From assembly GCA_002416285.1 (NCBI GenBank), contig DICM01000036.1, positions 1 through 13,197 of the forward strand: a stretch of 13,197 nt of DNA, in the 5' to 3' direction. The notes below the pieces were generated by a model that worked only from the letters and a program-made list of their open reading frames with translations, searched no databases and was not told the DNA's origin. The position numbers were made by a program, and so were the translations under genes. Each line of letters begins with the position of its first letter. Within the stretch, counting starts at the first letter, position 1. This document shows, one piece after another, positions 1 through 8,473 of this stretch. The stretch comes from Caryophanales bacterium UBA5026. Lineage in GTDB: Bacteria; Bacillota_I; Bacilli_A; RF39; UBA660.

Positions 1-164
1 TCTGATTTTTCAATCGCATCAATATACCCATAAGTACTACTTTCTGCTGCACCCTTCTTGGCACTATCAATGACTCCTAAAATCATCGGTGTTGCTATAA
101 GTGCTATGATTGCAAGTATAACAATCACAGCTAATAATTCGATTAATGTAAATCCCTTTTTCAT
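1..164 (-). CDS. Type IV prepilin / pseudopilin-like protein, N-terminal part (cut by left window edge)
   Basis: The 54 visible codons begin MKKGFTLIELL and give a classic class III (type IV prepilin) signal. There is a short basic leader MKKG, predicted prepilin-peptidase cleavage after Gly4, Phe5 as the methylated first residue, and Glu at +5 (residue 9). A hydrophobic helix follows over about residues 5-25, ending in ATP. After it comes a small/charged stretch (DSAKKGAAESS). Such proteins are processed by PilD/ComC-type peptidases and assembled into type IV pili, competence pili or a type II-like pseudopilus at the membrane. The start is supported by AGGAG at 172-176, seven bases upstream. 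It has its own consensus promoter at 217-245 and sits behind the rpoC terminator, so it is a separate unit from rpoBC. The C-terminal part, which would tell a major pilin from a ComGC-like or other pseudopilin, is outside the window. Confidence 0.9.
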   Translation of the reverse strand, partial: MKKGFTLIELLAVIVILAIIALIATPMILGVIDSAKKGAAESSTYGYIDAIEKS

Positions 165-216
165 ATCTCCACTCCTCTAGTTAGTATGCTTACCTTCAGC
201 ACTCCTATTCTTTCAC

Positions 217-245
217 ATTATAACATAACAATAATGTTCTTTCAA
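217..245 (-). promoter_or_regulatory. Sigma-A-type promoter of the prepilin gene
   Basis: On the minus strand, TTGAAA (245-240) and a perfect TATAAT (222-217) are separated by exactly 17 bp. Transcription would start near 210 and give a 5' leader of about 45 bases before the ATG at 164. The promoter lies directly after the rpoC terminator, which supports independent expression of the prepilin gene. Confidence 0.82.
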
Positions 246-298
246 ACAAATCCAATATAATCTGTACACATATGGTTAAATTAATTCTGTTTTAGAAT

Positions 299-324
299 AA
301 AAAAAAGGAACTTTTCCAAGTTCC
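299..324 (-). terminator. Intrinsic terminator of the rpoBC operon
   Basis: In the transcript sense, GGAACTT (324-318), loop GGAA, and AAGTTCC (313-307) form a perfect 7-bp stem with a four-base loop. Eight uninterrupted U residues follow (306-299). The first stem base is the last base of the rpoC TAG stop codon, so the terminator starts at the end of the coding region. Confidence 0.92.
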
Positions 325-3300
325 TAATCCATTAATTCTTGTTCTAATGCTTCTAAGGGTTCGTCTGTTGTAAGTGGAATTTCCATTTTATAATCAACAT
401 TACAATACTTTTTCGCACCAGTACCAGCTGGAATCAATTTTCCAATAATAACATTCTCTTTAAGACCTTCTAGACGATCGACACGGCCATGAATAGCTGC
501 ATCTGTTAGAATTCTAGTTGTCTCTTGGAATGACGCTGCTGACAAGAATGAATCTGTTTCTAGAGAGGCTTTGGTAATACCAAGCAATACTGGTCGTCCA
601 GTAGCAGGGCGTTTGCCTTCTAGAATTAATTCTTTATTCACATTTGTAAATTCATTAATATTAATCATCGTGCCTGGTAAGAAATAACTATCACCAGAAT
701 TGACAATTTTAATCTTTGAAATCATACGTTTTGCCATTACCTCAACGTGCTTATCACTGATATCAACACCTTGAGAACGGTAAACTTTTTGAATTTCAAG
801 TAAGATATATTGTTGAACAGTAATTGGATTTGTAACAACTAGTAACTCTTTTGGTGAGATTGCACCATGAGTTAAACGTTGTCCAGCAATTACTTCTTCT
901 CCCTTAGAAACAGCTAATTTTGCTCCATAGTTTGAAGTATGTTCTCTTGTTTCAATATCATTTTTAACAGAAATAACAAATTTACCATTTTCTTCTTCAA
1001 TATTAGAAACAACACCGTTAATTTCTGAAATAGTTGCTTTACCTTTTGGATTACGTGCTTCAAATAACTCTTGTACACGAGGAAGACCCTGTGTAATATC
1101 GTCTCCGGCAACACCACCTGAGTTAATTGTTCTCATGGTTAACTGTGTTCCTGGTTCACCGATAGATTGAGCGGCCATAATACCAACAGCTTCTCCTATT
1201 TCAACAATTTGACCAGTTGCTAAATTACGTCCATAACATTTTGTACAAACTCCATGATCACTCTTACAAGTTAAGATCGTACGAATTGATACTTTCTTAA
1301 TTCCTGCTGCAACAATCTTATCAGCCATCTGCTCAGTAATATAAACATTGCGATCAACTAAAACCTCTTTTGTTTCAGGATGAATGACCTTTTTATTGGT
1401 GTATCTACCAACGATACGGTCTTTTAACGTCTCAATTGCAGTTCCATCTGTATTTAGGAATGCTTCTACAACGACACCATCATCCGTACCACAATCTTCT
1501 TCTTTGACGATTACATCTTGTGATACATCAACTAGACGTCTTGTTAAGTAACCTGCATCGGCTGTTTTTAAGGCTGTATCAACGGCACCTTTTCTAGAAC
1601 CGTGAGTTGCTAAGAAGAACTCTGATACTTCTGCACCCTCTGTAAATGAAGATGTGATTGGAATTTCGACAGCTTCACCAGTAGGTTTCATCATAAGTCC
1701 ACGCATACCAGCCATCTGGTTATAGTTTGATAAGTTACCACGAGCTCCAGATTTAATCATGATTGAAATTGGATTTTCTGGATTTGAAGCGATAATTTCT
1801 TCACACTCTTCGGCAACTTTATCCTTCGCACCGTTCCATGTTTGAACAACACTTTTATAACGTTCCTCTTCTGTAATTAATCCACGTTTATATTGTTTAT
1901 TAATCGTATTAACTTTTTCACTAGCATCTTTTAAGATTCCTGGCTTTCTAGTAGATTCAATAATATCTCCTAGCCCAATTGATATACCAGATAAAGTTGA
2001 GAAATGGAATCCCAAATCTTTCATCTTATCAAGCATGATAGAAGTTTCAGTCGTTTGGTAACGTTTATAAATTTGGGCGATTAATCTTGTTAATATCTTC
2101 TTTCCAAATGGAGCAACGATAGGAAGTTCAGCAATCGCTGTTTTAATATCAGTTCCTTTTGGTAAGAAATATTTTTTTGGAGTGAGTCCTTCAATATTTT
2201 CTGCTGTTCCATCGTTGATATATTGGAAACTATCTGGGAAGATTTCGTTAAATTTAATCTTACCAGCAGTTGTTACTAAATATTGATCCATGTATTCTTC
2301 TGGGAATAGTTTGTGTCTAAATCCTTTTACAGCTACAGCAATCCGTGTGTGAAGAGTAATTTCTCTTCTTTCGTATGCCATTAAAACTTCATTTGGATCT
2401 TTGAAAACTCTACCTTCTCCTTCTTCAGAAGCATTTTCCATAGTAATATAGTAGTTTCCTAAAATCATATCCTGTCCTGGTGTAACAATTGGTTGCCCAT
2501 CTTTTGGTGACAAGATATTATTCGCACCAAGCATTAAGATTCTCGCTTCTGCTTGGGCTTCTTCACTAATTGGAACGTGTACCGCCATCTGGTCTCCATC
2601 AAAGTCTGCATTGAAGGCAGCACATACAAGTGGATGTAGACGAATTGCTCTACCACCGATTAATTTTGGTTCAAAGGCTTGAATACCAAGTCTATGTAGT
2701 GTTGGAGCACGGTTTAACATAACTGGATGCTCTTTGATCTTTTCCTCAACGATATCCCATACGCGTTCGTCCTGATTTTCAATCATACGTTTTGCAGCTT
2801 TGATATTGGAAGCAATTCCTTTGCTTACTAATCCATTAATAACATGTGGTTTAAATAGCTCTAAAGCCATTTCTTTTGGCACACCACATTCATACATTTT
2901 AAGGCTTGGCCCAACGACGATAACAGAACGTCCTGAATAGTCAACACGTTTTCCAAGTAAGTTTTGACGGAAACGTCCTTGTTTTCCTTTTAACATGCTA
3001 GAAAGTGATTTAAGAGGTCTATTTCCAGCTCCTGTAATGTTTCTTCCACGACGACCATTATCGAATAATGCATCGACAGCTTCTTGAAGCATACGTTTTT
3101 CATTTTGGATAATGATACTTGGAGCTCCAAGATCCATTAATTTTTTAAGACGATTATTACGATTAATTACTCGACGATATAAATCGTTTAAGTCACTTGT
3201 CGCAAAACGTCCACCATCCAATTGAATCATTGGACGTAATTCTGGAGGTATTACTGGAAGTGCATCTAAAATCATCCATTCTGGTTTATTTCCAGATTCT

Positions 3301-3956
3301 AAGAATGCATTTAATACATCTAATCGTTTAATTAAACGAATTCGTTTTTGACTCGCTGAATCTTTAATTGCTTCGATTTCTTTTTTAATTTCATCAACTT
3401 CTTTAGCAATATCAACTTGTCCTAATAATTCTTTAATTGCTTCTGCACCCATGCCAACACGGAATGTATTTCCATATTTTTCATAGTATGCACGATATTC
3501 TTTATCACTGATTGTTTGCTTTTTTTCTAAAGGTGCTGGACCTGGATCTAGAACAACGTAAGAAACAAAGTAAAGAACTTCTTCAAGATCACGAGGGGAC
3601 ATGTCAAGGACAAGTCCCATTCTTGAAGGAATACCTTTAAAGAACCAGATATGTGATACCGGAGTGGCTAACTCGATATGTCCCATACGTTCTCTTCTGA
3701 CTTTTGAACGGGTAACTTCAACCCCACAACGATCACAAACGATATTCTTATAGCGTAGACGTTTGTATTTACCACAAGAACATTCATAATCTTTTGTAGG
3801 TCCGAAGATCTTTTCACAGAAAAGTCCATCTCTTTCTGGTTTTAAGGTACGGTAATTGATGGTCTCAGCTTTTTTTACTTCTCCATGAGACCAACCACGG
3901 ATATCTTCTGGAGAGGCTATTGATATCCTTAGCCCTTCAAAGTAATTCGCATCCAT
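324..3956 (-). CDS. rpoC: DNA-directed RNA polymerase subunit beta'
   Basis: This 1210-residue protein is the beta' subunit, which carries the catalytic magnesium of RNA polymerase. The N-terminal zinc-binding site is Cys59/Cys61/Cys74/Cys77. The invariant active-site motif NADFDGDQMAVH is at residues 449-460, with three Asp that hold the metal. The bridge-helix region is around 768-808, ending TADAGYLTRRL. The second zinc site is Cys822/Cys897/Cys904/Cys907, and the trigger-loop region starts near 925 (IMAAQSIGEPG). Length and the absence of a large trigger-loop insertion match Bacillota; B. subtilis is about 1200 residues. The ATG start lies two bases after the rpoB stop, with a purine-rich site (AAGGGG) inside the end of rpoB. 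It is therefore co-transcribed and probably translationally coupled with rpoB. A terminator follows at once. Confidence 0.99.
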   Translation of the reverse strand: MDANYFEGLRISIASPEDIRGWSHGEVKKAETINYRTLKPERDGLFCEKIFGPTKDYECSCGKYKRLRYKNIVCDRCGVEVTRSKVRRERMGHIELATPVSHIWFFKGIPSRMGLVLDMSPRDLEEVLYFVSYVVLDPGPAPLEKKQTISDKEYRAYYEKYGNTFRVGMGAEAIKELLGQVDIAKEVDEIKKEIEAIKDSASQKRIRLIKRLDVLNAFLESGNKPEWMILDALPVIPPELRPMIQLDGGRFATSDLNDLYRRVINRNNRLKKLMDLGAPSIIIQNEKRMLQEAVDALFDNGRRGRNITGAGNRPLKSLSSMLKGKQGRFRQNLLGKRVDYSGRSVIVVGPSLKMYECGVPKEMALELFKPHVINGLVSKGIASNIKAAKRMIENQDERVWDIVEEKIKEHPVMLNRAPTLHRLGIQAFEPKLIGGRAIRLHPLVCAAFNADFDGDQMAVHVPISEEAQAEARILMLGANNILSPKDGQPIVTPGQDMILGNYYITMENASEEGEGRVFKDPNEVLMAYERREITLHTRIAVAVKGFRHKLFPEEYMDQYLVTTAGKIKFNEIFPDSFQYINDGTAENIEGLTPKKYFLPKGTDIKTAIAELPIVAPFGKKILTRLIAQIYKRYQTTETSIMLDKMKDLGFHFSTLSGISIGLGDIIESTRKPGILKDASEKVNTINKQYKRGLITEEERYKSVVQTWNGAKDKVAEECEEIIASNPENPISIMIKSGARGNLSNYNQMAGMRGLMMKPTGEAVEIPITSSFTEGAEVSEFFLATHGSRKGAVDTALKTADAGYLTRRLVDVSQDVIVKEEDCGTDDGVVVEAFLNTDGTAIETLKDRIVGRYTNKKVIHPETKEVLVDRNVYITEQMADKIVAAGIKKVSIRTILTCKSDHGVCTKCYGRNLATGQIVEIGEAVGIMAAQSIGEPGTQLTMRTINSGGVAGDDITQGLPRVQELFEARNPKGKATISEINGVVSNIEEENGKFVISVKNDIETREHTSNYGAKLAVSKGEEVIAGQRLTHGAISPKELLVVTNPITVQQYILLEIQKVYRSQGVDISDKHVEVMAKRMISKIKIVNSGDSYFLPGTMININEFTNVNKELILEGKRPATGRPVLLGITKASLETDSFLSAASFQETTRILTDAAIHGRVDRLEGLKENVIIGKLIPAGTGAKKYCNVDYKMEIPLTTDEPLEALEQELMD

Positions 3957-3958
3957 GA

Positions 3959-6900
3959 TTACTCATCCCCTTCCATATCCATGTCTTCTAATTCATCCTC
4001 GAATTCTTCTAATAGATCGTCTTCATTAAACTCATCATCTGAAAAACCATCATCTTCGATTTCTTCTTCAATTTCTGGTTCTGGTAAAACTTCTTCCGTT
4101 TTTTCAAATTCGTCGGCTGATAAGAAATTTTCTTCTTCTTTTTCTTCTAATTGTTTTAAATCAATATATTCTTGATCTTGATTCAAAACCTGAATATTTA
4201 ATCCAAGTGCTTGGAATTCTTTCATAAGCACGCGGAATGATTCTGGAACTCCAGAGTTTGGTAGTGGTGTTCCTTTTACTAGTGCTTCGTAAACTTTTAC
4301 ACGTCCGACAACATCATCTGATTTTATCGTAATCATTTCTTGAAGAACATGGGCTGCACCATAAGCATAAAGTGCCCAAACTTCCATTTCTCCAAATCTC
4401 TGTCCACCGAACTGTGCTTTTCCTCCAAGAGGCTGTTGTGTTACTAATGAATATGGACCAGTTGAACGTGCATGTAATTTATCATCAACCATGTGGTGAA
4501 GTTTAATCATATACATGACCCCAACACTGACACGGTTATCGAAAGCTTCTCCCGTACGTCCATCGTATAATACTGCTTTTCCATCTTCATCTAATCCTGC
4601 TTCTTTTAAAGCATCGATAATTTCTTTTCTTGTAGCTCCATCAAATACTGGAGTTGCTACATATATACCAAGTTTTTCAGCGGCCATTCCTAAATGCATT
4701 TCAAGAATCTGTCCAATATTCATACGTGATGGTACACCAAGTGGATTAAGTAGAATATCTACTGGTTGTCCATTTGGTAAGTATGGCATATCTTCTTCTG
4801 GTAGTACTAATGAAATTACACCTTTATTACCATGACGTCCTGCCATTTTATCTCCAACGCTAATTTTACGTTTTTGAGCAATGTATACACGTACAATTTT
4901 TGAAACACCAGCTGGAAGTTCATCTGAATCTTCTTTTGTGAATACTTTTACATCGTGAACAATTCCTTCTCCACCGTGTGGAACACGAAGTGATGTATCT
5001 CTTACTTCTCTTGTTTTTTCACCAAAAATGGCATGTAGTAATTTTTCTTCACTGGTTAGTTCAGCCATTCCTTTTGGAGTAACTTTACCAACTAGGATAT
5101 CATCATCTTTTACTTCTGTACCAATACGTACAATACCGTTCTCATCCAAATTTTTACGTGCTTCTTCACTGATATTTGGAATATCACGTGTAAATTCTTC
5201 TGGTCCTAATTTTGTATCACGGCATTCGATTTGGTAATCTTCAATATGAATTGAAGTATAAACGTCATCTTTTACTAATCTTTCATTTAAGATAACAGCA
5301 TCTTCATAGTTATATCCGTTAAAGTTCATGAAGGCTACAGTAACGTTTTTACCTAGGGCCATCTCACCCATATCAGTTGATGGTCCGTCCCCTATTACCT
5401 GATCTCTTTTAACAGTATCACCTTTTTTAACAATCGGTACTTGATGGTAACATGTTCCAGCATTGCTTCGCTCATATCCATTTAAGTAGTAAGTATCCAT
5501 ACCAGCTACTGTTTTAACGATAATTTTTCGTGCATCGACATAATCGACGATACCATCTGCTTTACAGATTACAACTGCTCCTGAATCACGTGCAGCAATT
5601 GCTTCTACACCTGTTCCAACGCGTGGTGATTCTGCTTTTAATAATGGAATAGCTTGACGTTGCATGTTGGCACCCATCAATGTTCTTTTTCCATCATCGT
5701 GTTCAAGGAATGGAATTCCCTGTGTTGTAATTGATACAACTTGTTGAGGTGAAACATCCATAAAATCTACTTGATTTGTTTCAATAATAATATTATCTCC
5801 ACGGTAACGAACAGAAACTCGTTCTGGAACAATTTTTCCATTTTCATCGATTTCCACTGTCGCTTGTGAAATATAGTATTCTAATTCTTCATCTGCTGTC
5901 ATGTATTCAATTTCATCTGTTAATACAGAGTCTTTTACACGACGGTATGGAGTCATAATAAATCCATAATCGTTAATGCGTGCATAACTAGCAAGTGAAG
6001 TAATAAGTCCAATGTTTGGTCCTTCTGGAGATTCGATTGGACAAATACGACCATAGTGTGATGGGTTAACGTCACGTACTTCCATTCCAGCACGATCACG
6101 AGATAATCCACCAGGTCCTAAAGACGATAGACGTCTTTTGTTTGTTAACTCGGCTACTGGATTGGTTTGATCCATGAATTGTGATAACTGACTACTACCG
6201 AAGAATTCTTTAATAGCAGCAGTAAGTGGTCGAATATTAATTAATGTTTTTGGTGTTACTTCAGTAATTTCTTGTGTACTCATGCGATCGCGAATAACAC
6301 GTTCAATACGGCTCACACCAATACGGAATTGATTTTGTAAAAGTTCTCCAACTTGACGAACACGACGATTTGACAAATGGTCAATTTCATCGATATTTCC
6401 AATTCCATCCATTAAATTTAAATAGTAAGAAACAGATGCATAAATATCTGAAATTGTTAATCGTTTAATATCTGTTGACTGATCATTACCGATAATCTTA
6501 ACGATACGACTAGAATCTTTCTTAGAATAAACGCTGACAATTTGAACTTTATTATAACTATCAAGTTCCTCATTAATTTTTACTTCTTTAAGACCGTAAC
6601 CAGATGCGAAAACAGGTCTTAGCTTCTCTAAAACATCTTTGGTTACAATCGTTCCTGCTTCGGCGATAACTTCACCCTGAACAGTGATGTTTTCAGCCAA
6701 AGTGCAACCGAGTAGCCGATCGATTACATTTAGTTTTTTATTGAATTTATAACGTCCGACTTTTGCTAAATCATAACGGAAAGCATCGAAGAAACGTGTT
6801 ACTAATTGGTTTTTCGCACTTTCGAATGTTGAAGGCTCTCCAGGTCTTAATTTAGAATGAATATCAATTAAAGCTTCATCGGTATTCTTCGTTGTGTCTT

Positions 6901-7567
6901 TTGCTAAAGTATGTTCAAGACTATCATTTCTACCAAATACTTCAACAATTTCATCATCACTTGAAAGTCCAATGGCACGAAGTAATGTCGTAATTGGTAC
7001 TTTTCTAGTACGATCAATACGAACATAGATAATATCTCTAGCATCCGTTTCGTATTCAAGCCATGTTCCTCTAGTTGGGATTACTTGAGAAGTAATCGAT
7101 AGACGTCCATTTTTATCTATCTCTTTTCCGAAATAAACAGATGGTGAACGCACTAATTGAGAAACGATTACACGTTCTGCTCCATTGATAATAAATGTTC
7201 CACTTTCGGTCATAACAGGCATATCTCCAAGATAGATTTCTTGTTCTTTTACTTCTCCTGTTTCATGATTAAAAAGACGAGCTTCTATTTTTAAAGGGGC
7301 TGCGTAAGTCGCATAGCGCTCCTTACAACCTTTAATGGAATAACGTGGTTTTTCAAACGAATATTCCCCAAATTCCAACGACAAATTTCCAGTAAAGCTT
7401 TCTACTGGTGAAATATCATCAATTACCTCTTTGATTCCTTCTGTAATGAACCAATCGTATGATTTCTTTTGGATTTCTAACAAGTTATTTAACTCAATTG
7501 CATTTTTGGTTTTACCATAATTTCTTCTTGTACGGTAATCTCCCATTTTTTCAACTTTATAAGCCAC
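3959..7567 (-). CDS. rpoB: DNA-directed RNA polymerase subunit beta
   Basis: This 1202-residue protein is the beta subunit, which forms the other half of the polymerase active centre with beta'. It starts with GTG behind AGGGGTGA (7579-7572), with correct spacing and no better upstream start. The rifampicin-pocket segment is at residues 457-492. It keeps Gln463, Asp466 and Ser481 (E. coli 513, 516 and 531) but has Asn476 where E. coli has His526. The conserved active-site lysines are Lys907 and Lys915 in KMAGRHGNKG. The C-terminal clamp segment includes GEMEVWALYAYGA (1059-1071). Residues 1141-1202 form a very acidic tail, with 35 Asp/Glu of 62, longer than catalysis needs. Length is close to the B. 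subtilis protein (about 1193). Two promoter candidates lie upstream and rpoC follows two bases after the stop, so rpoBC form their own transcription unit in addition to any read-through from rplJL. Confidence 0.99.
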   Translation of the reverse strand: MAYKVEKMGDYRTRRNYGKTKNAIELNNLLEIQKKSYDWFITEGIKEVIDDISPVESFTGNLSLEFGEYSFEKPRYSIKGCKERYATYAAPLKIEARLFNHETGEVKEQEIYLGDMPVMTESGTFIINGAERVIVSQLVRSPSVYFGKEIDKNGRLSITSQVIPTRGTWLEYETDARDIIYVRIDRTRKVPITTLLRAIGLSSDDEIVEVFGRNDSLEHTLAKDTTKNTDEALIDIHSKLRPGEPSTFESAKNQLVTRFFDAFRYDLAKVGRYKFNKKLNVIDRLLGCTLAENITVQGEVIAEAGTIVTKDVLEKLRPVFASGYGLKEVKINEELDSYNKVQIVSVYSKKDSSRIVKIIGNDQSTDIKRLTISDIYASVSYYLNLMDGIGNIDEIDHLSNRRVRQVGELLQNQFRIGVSRIERVIRDRMSTQEITEVTPKTLINIRPLTAAIKEFFGSSQLSQFMDQTNPVAELTNKRRLSSLGPGGLSRDRAGMEVRDVNPSHYGRICPIESPEGPNIGLITSLASYARINDYGFIMTPYRRVKDSVLTDEIEYMTADEELEYYISQATVEIDENGKIVPERVSVRYRGDNIIIETNQVDFMDVSPQQVVSITTQGIPFLEHDDGKRTLMGANMQRQAIPLLKAESPRVGTGVEAIAARDSGAVVICKADGIVDYVDARKIIVKTVAGMDTYYLNGYERSNAGTCYHQVPIVKKGDTVKRDQVIGDGPSTDMGEMALGKNVTVAFMNFNGYNYEDAVILNERLVKDDVYTSIHIEDYQIECRDTKLGPEEFTRDIPNISEEARKNLDENGIVRIGTEVKDDDILVGKVTPKGMAELTSEEKLLHAIFGEKTREVRDTSLRVPHGGEGIVHDVKVFTKEDSDELPAGVSKIVRVYIAQKRKISVGDKMAGRHGNKGVISLVLPEEDMPYLPNGQPVDILLNPLGVPSRMNIGQILEMHLGMAAEKLGIYVATPVFDGATRKEIIDALKEAGLDEDGKAVLYDGRTGEAFDNRVSVGVMYMIKLHHMVDDKLHARSTGPYSLVTQQPLGGKAQFGGQRFGEMEVWALYAYGAAHVLQEMITIKSDDVVGRVKVYEALVKGTPLPNSGVPESFRVLMKEFQALGLNIQVLNQDQEYIDLKQLEEKEEENFLSADEFEKTEEVLPEPEIEEEIEDDGFSDDEFNEDDLLEEFEDELEDMDMEGDE

Positions 7568-7636
7568 TCTTTCACCCCTATTACTATAATTAAAGCATTA
7601 CACAGACTTAAAAATAAGCGCATGTATCAATTTCTA

Positions 7637-7665
7637 ATTTTATCAATAATATATCAAATTGTCAA
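7637..7665 (-). promoter_or_regulatory. Proximal sigma-A-type promoter of rpoBC
   Basis: A consensus -35 box TTGACA (7665-7660) and -10 box TAAAAT (7642-7637) are separated by 17 bp. The expected start is near 7630, about 62 bases before the rpoB GTG. It lies in the gap between the methyltransferase gene and rpoB, so rpoBC can be transcribed without the ribosomal-protein genes. Confidence 0.83.
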
Positions 7666-7691
7666 TTCTTTCATAGAAAATATGGACAAAT

Positions 7692-7719
7692 ATTATATTT
7701 TTATCAATTGTATCGACAA
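7692..7719 (-). promoter_or_regulatory. Possible distal promoter of rpoBC
   Basis: TTGTCG (7719-7714) and a perfect TATAAT (7697-7692) are separated by 16 bp. This pair lies a few bases after the methyltransferase stop codon and about 55 bp upstream of the stronger promoter. The -35 box is weaker than the proximal one and the region is AT-rich, so a chance match is possible. Confidence 0.5.
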
Positions 7720-7723
7720 GATT

Positions 7724-8311
7724 CTACTTTTTCTTACATCGAATAATATAAAATCCTTTATTTTTCGTTACTATTTCAACATGATAATACGTTTCCATAT
7801 CTCGTGCTGTCGTTTTCGCACCTTGATCTTTGTGAATTACAAACCAAAGCTCTCCACCGTCGTTTAAATAATCTTTCGCATTTATTAAAATATGATATAA
7901 AGATTCTTTTCCAACTCTTATTGGAGGATTCGTAACAATATAGTCATAAGTACTTTCAATATTCTCATAAAAGTTACTTTCTTTGATGGTAACAGACACA
8001 TTATTTTGGATGGCATTCTTTTTCGCCATTTCGATACTCCTCTGATTGATATCAATCATGGTAACGATGCTATCGGTTAAAGCTGATATAGCAATTCCAA
8101 TCGGACCATATCCACAGCCGAAGTCTAGAACATTGCCACTACGATTTTCTTCCAAAAATGCATCCAACAACGTCCTTGTTCCAAAATCGAGACCTTTTTT
8201 CGAAAAGACTCCTGAGTCGGTCCAAAAAGAAAAATCATGTCCTTTTATTTGAACTAAGTGTTTCATTTCGTTTCTTCTTAATGTATCATCGTTTTCAAAA
8301 TAATGTGCCAT
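7724..8311 (-). CDS. Class I SAM-dependent methyltransferase, RsmC/YbxB-like (probable rRNA guanine-N2 methyltransferase)
   Basis: This 195-residue protein matches the single-domain YbxB-type relatives of RsmC. RsmC methylates N2 of a guanine in 16S rRNA (G1207 in E. coli). The SAM-binding glycine motif is VLDFGCGYGPIG (61-72). An acidic residue at the end of strand 2 (Asp87) would hold the SAM ribose. The catalytic NPPI motif (128-131) is typical of methylation on an exocyclic amino group. The N-terminal segment DSGVFSKKGLDFGTR (32-46) is characteristic of the RsmC family. B. subtilis has ybxB in the same place, between rplL and rpoB, which strongly supports the assignment. The start has GGTGG/GGAAG-type ribosome-binding sequence just upstream. 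No clear dedicated promoter was found, so expression probably depends on read-through of the hairpin after rplL. The exact target base in this organism is inferred. Confidence 0.9.
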   Translation of the reverse strand: MAHYFENDDTLRRNEMKHLVQIKGHDFSFWTDSGVFSKKGLDFGTRTLLDAFLEENRSGNVLDFGCGYGPIGIAISALTDSIVTMIDINQRSIEMAKKNAIQNNVSVTIKESNFYENIESTYDYIVTNPPIRVGKESLYHILINAKDYLNDGGELWFVIHKDQGAKTTARDMETYYHVEIVTKNKGFYIIRCKKK

Positions 8312-8430
8312 AACTCTTCCACCAATCTCTTTATCCTATAAAAATGAATTATCCTTAAAAAATTATTCAAAAATCATAAAAAGACTTTAAACCATTTTTT
8401 AAAAATACATCATTTCATAGAAACAGTGAA

Positions 8431-8454
8431 AGCCCATACAAATTTGTATAGGCT
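8431..8454 (-). terminator. Hairpin after rplL: attenuator or processing site
   Basis: A 24-base near-perfect palindrome begins 19 bases after the rplL stop. The arms AGCCTATACAAA and TTTGTATGGGCT pair over up to 12 positions with one G-U pair (about nine to ten in practice, with a small loop). The 3' side continues TTTCACTGTTTC, not a strong U-tract, so it is probably a partial terminator or an RNase processing/stability hairpin. The rest of the gap to the methyltransferase gene (8312-8430) is AT-rich. I see no convincing promoter there; a weak TTTAAA/AATAAT pair with 18-bp spacing was not called. In other bacteria an attenuator in the rplL-rpoB gap lowers polymerase output relative to L12, which fits this position. 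Confidence 0.6.
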
Positions 8455-8473
8455 TAATATCTGTTTATCTCAA

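Noticed and set aside
3981..4175. Ser/Asn-rich plus-strand reading frame
   Set aside because: It is the antisense of the Glu/Asp-rich tail of RpoB; the composition comes from reading GAA/GAT codons backwards.
7622..7867. Plus-strand 81-codon frame in the rpoB upstream gap
   Set aside because: It overlaps both rpoB promoter candidates and the end of the methyltransferase gene, with no ribosome-binding site and no recognisable motif.
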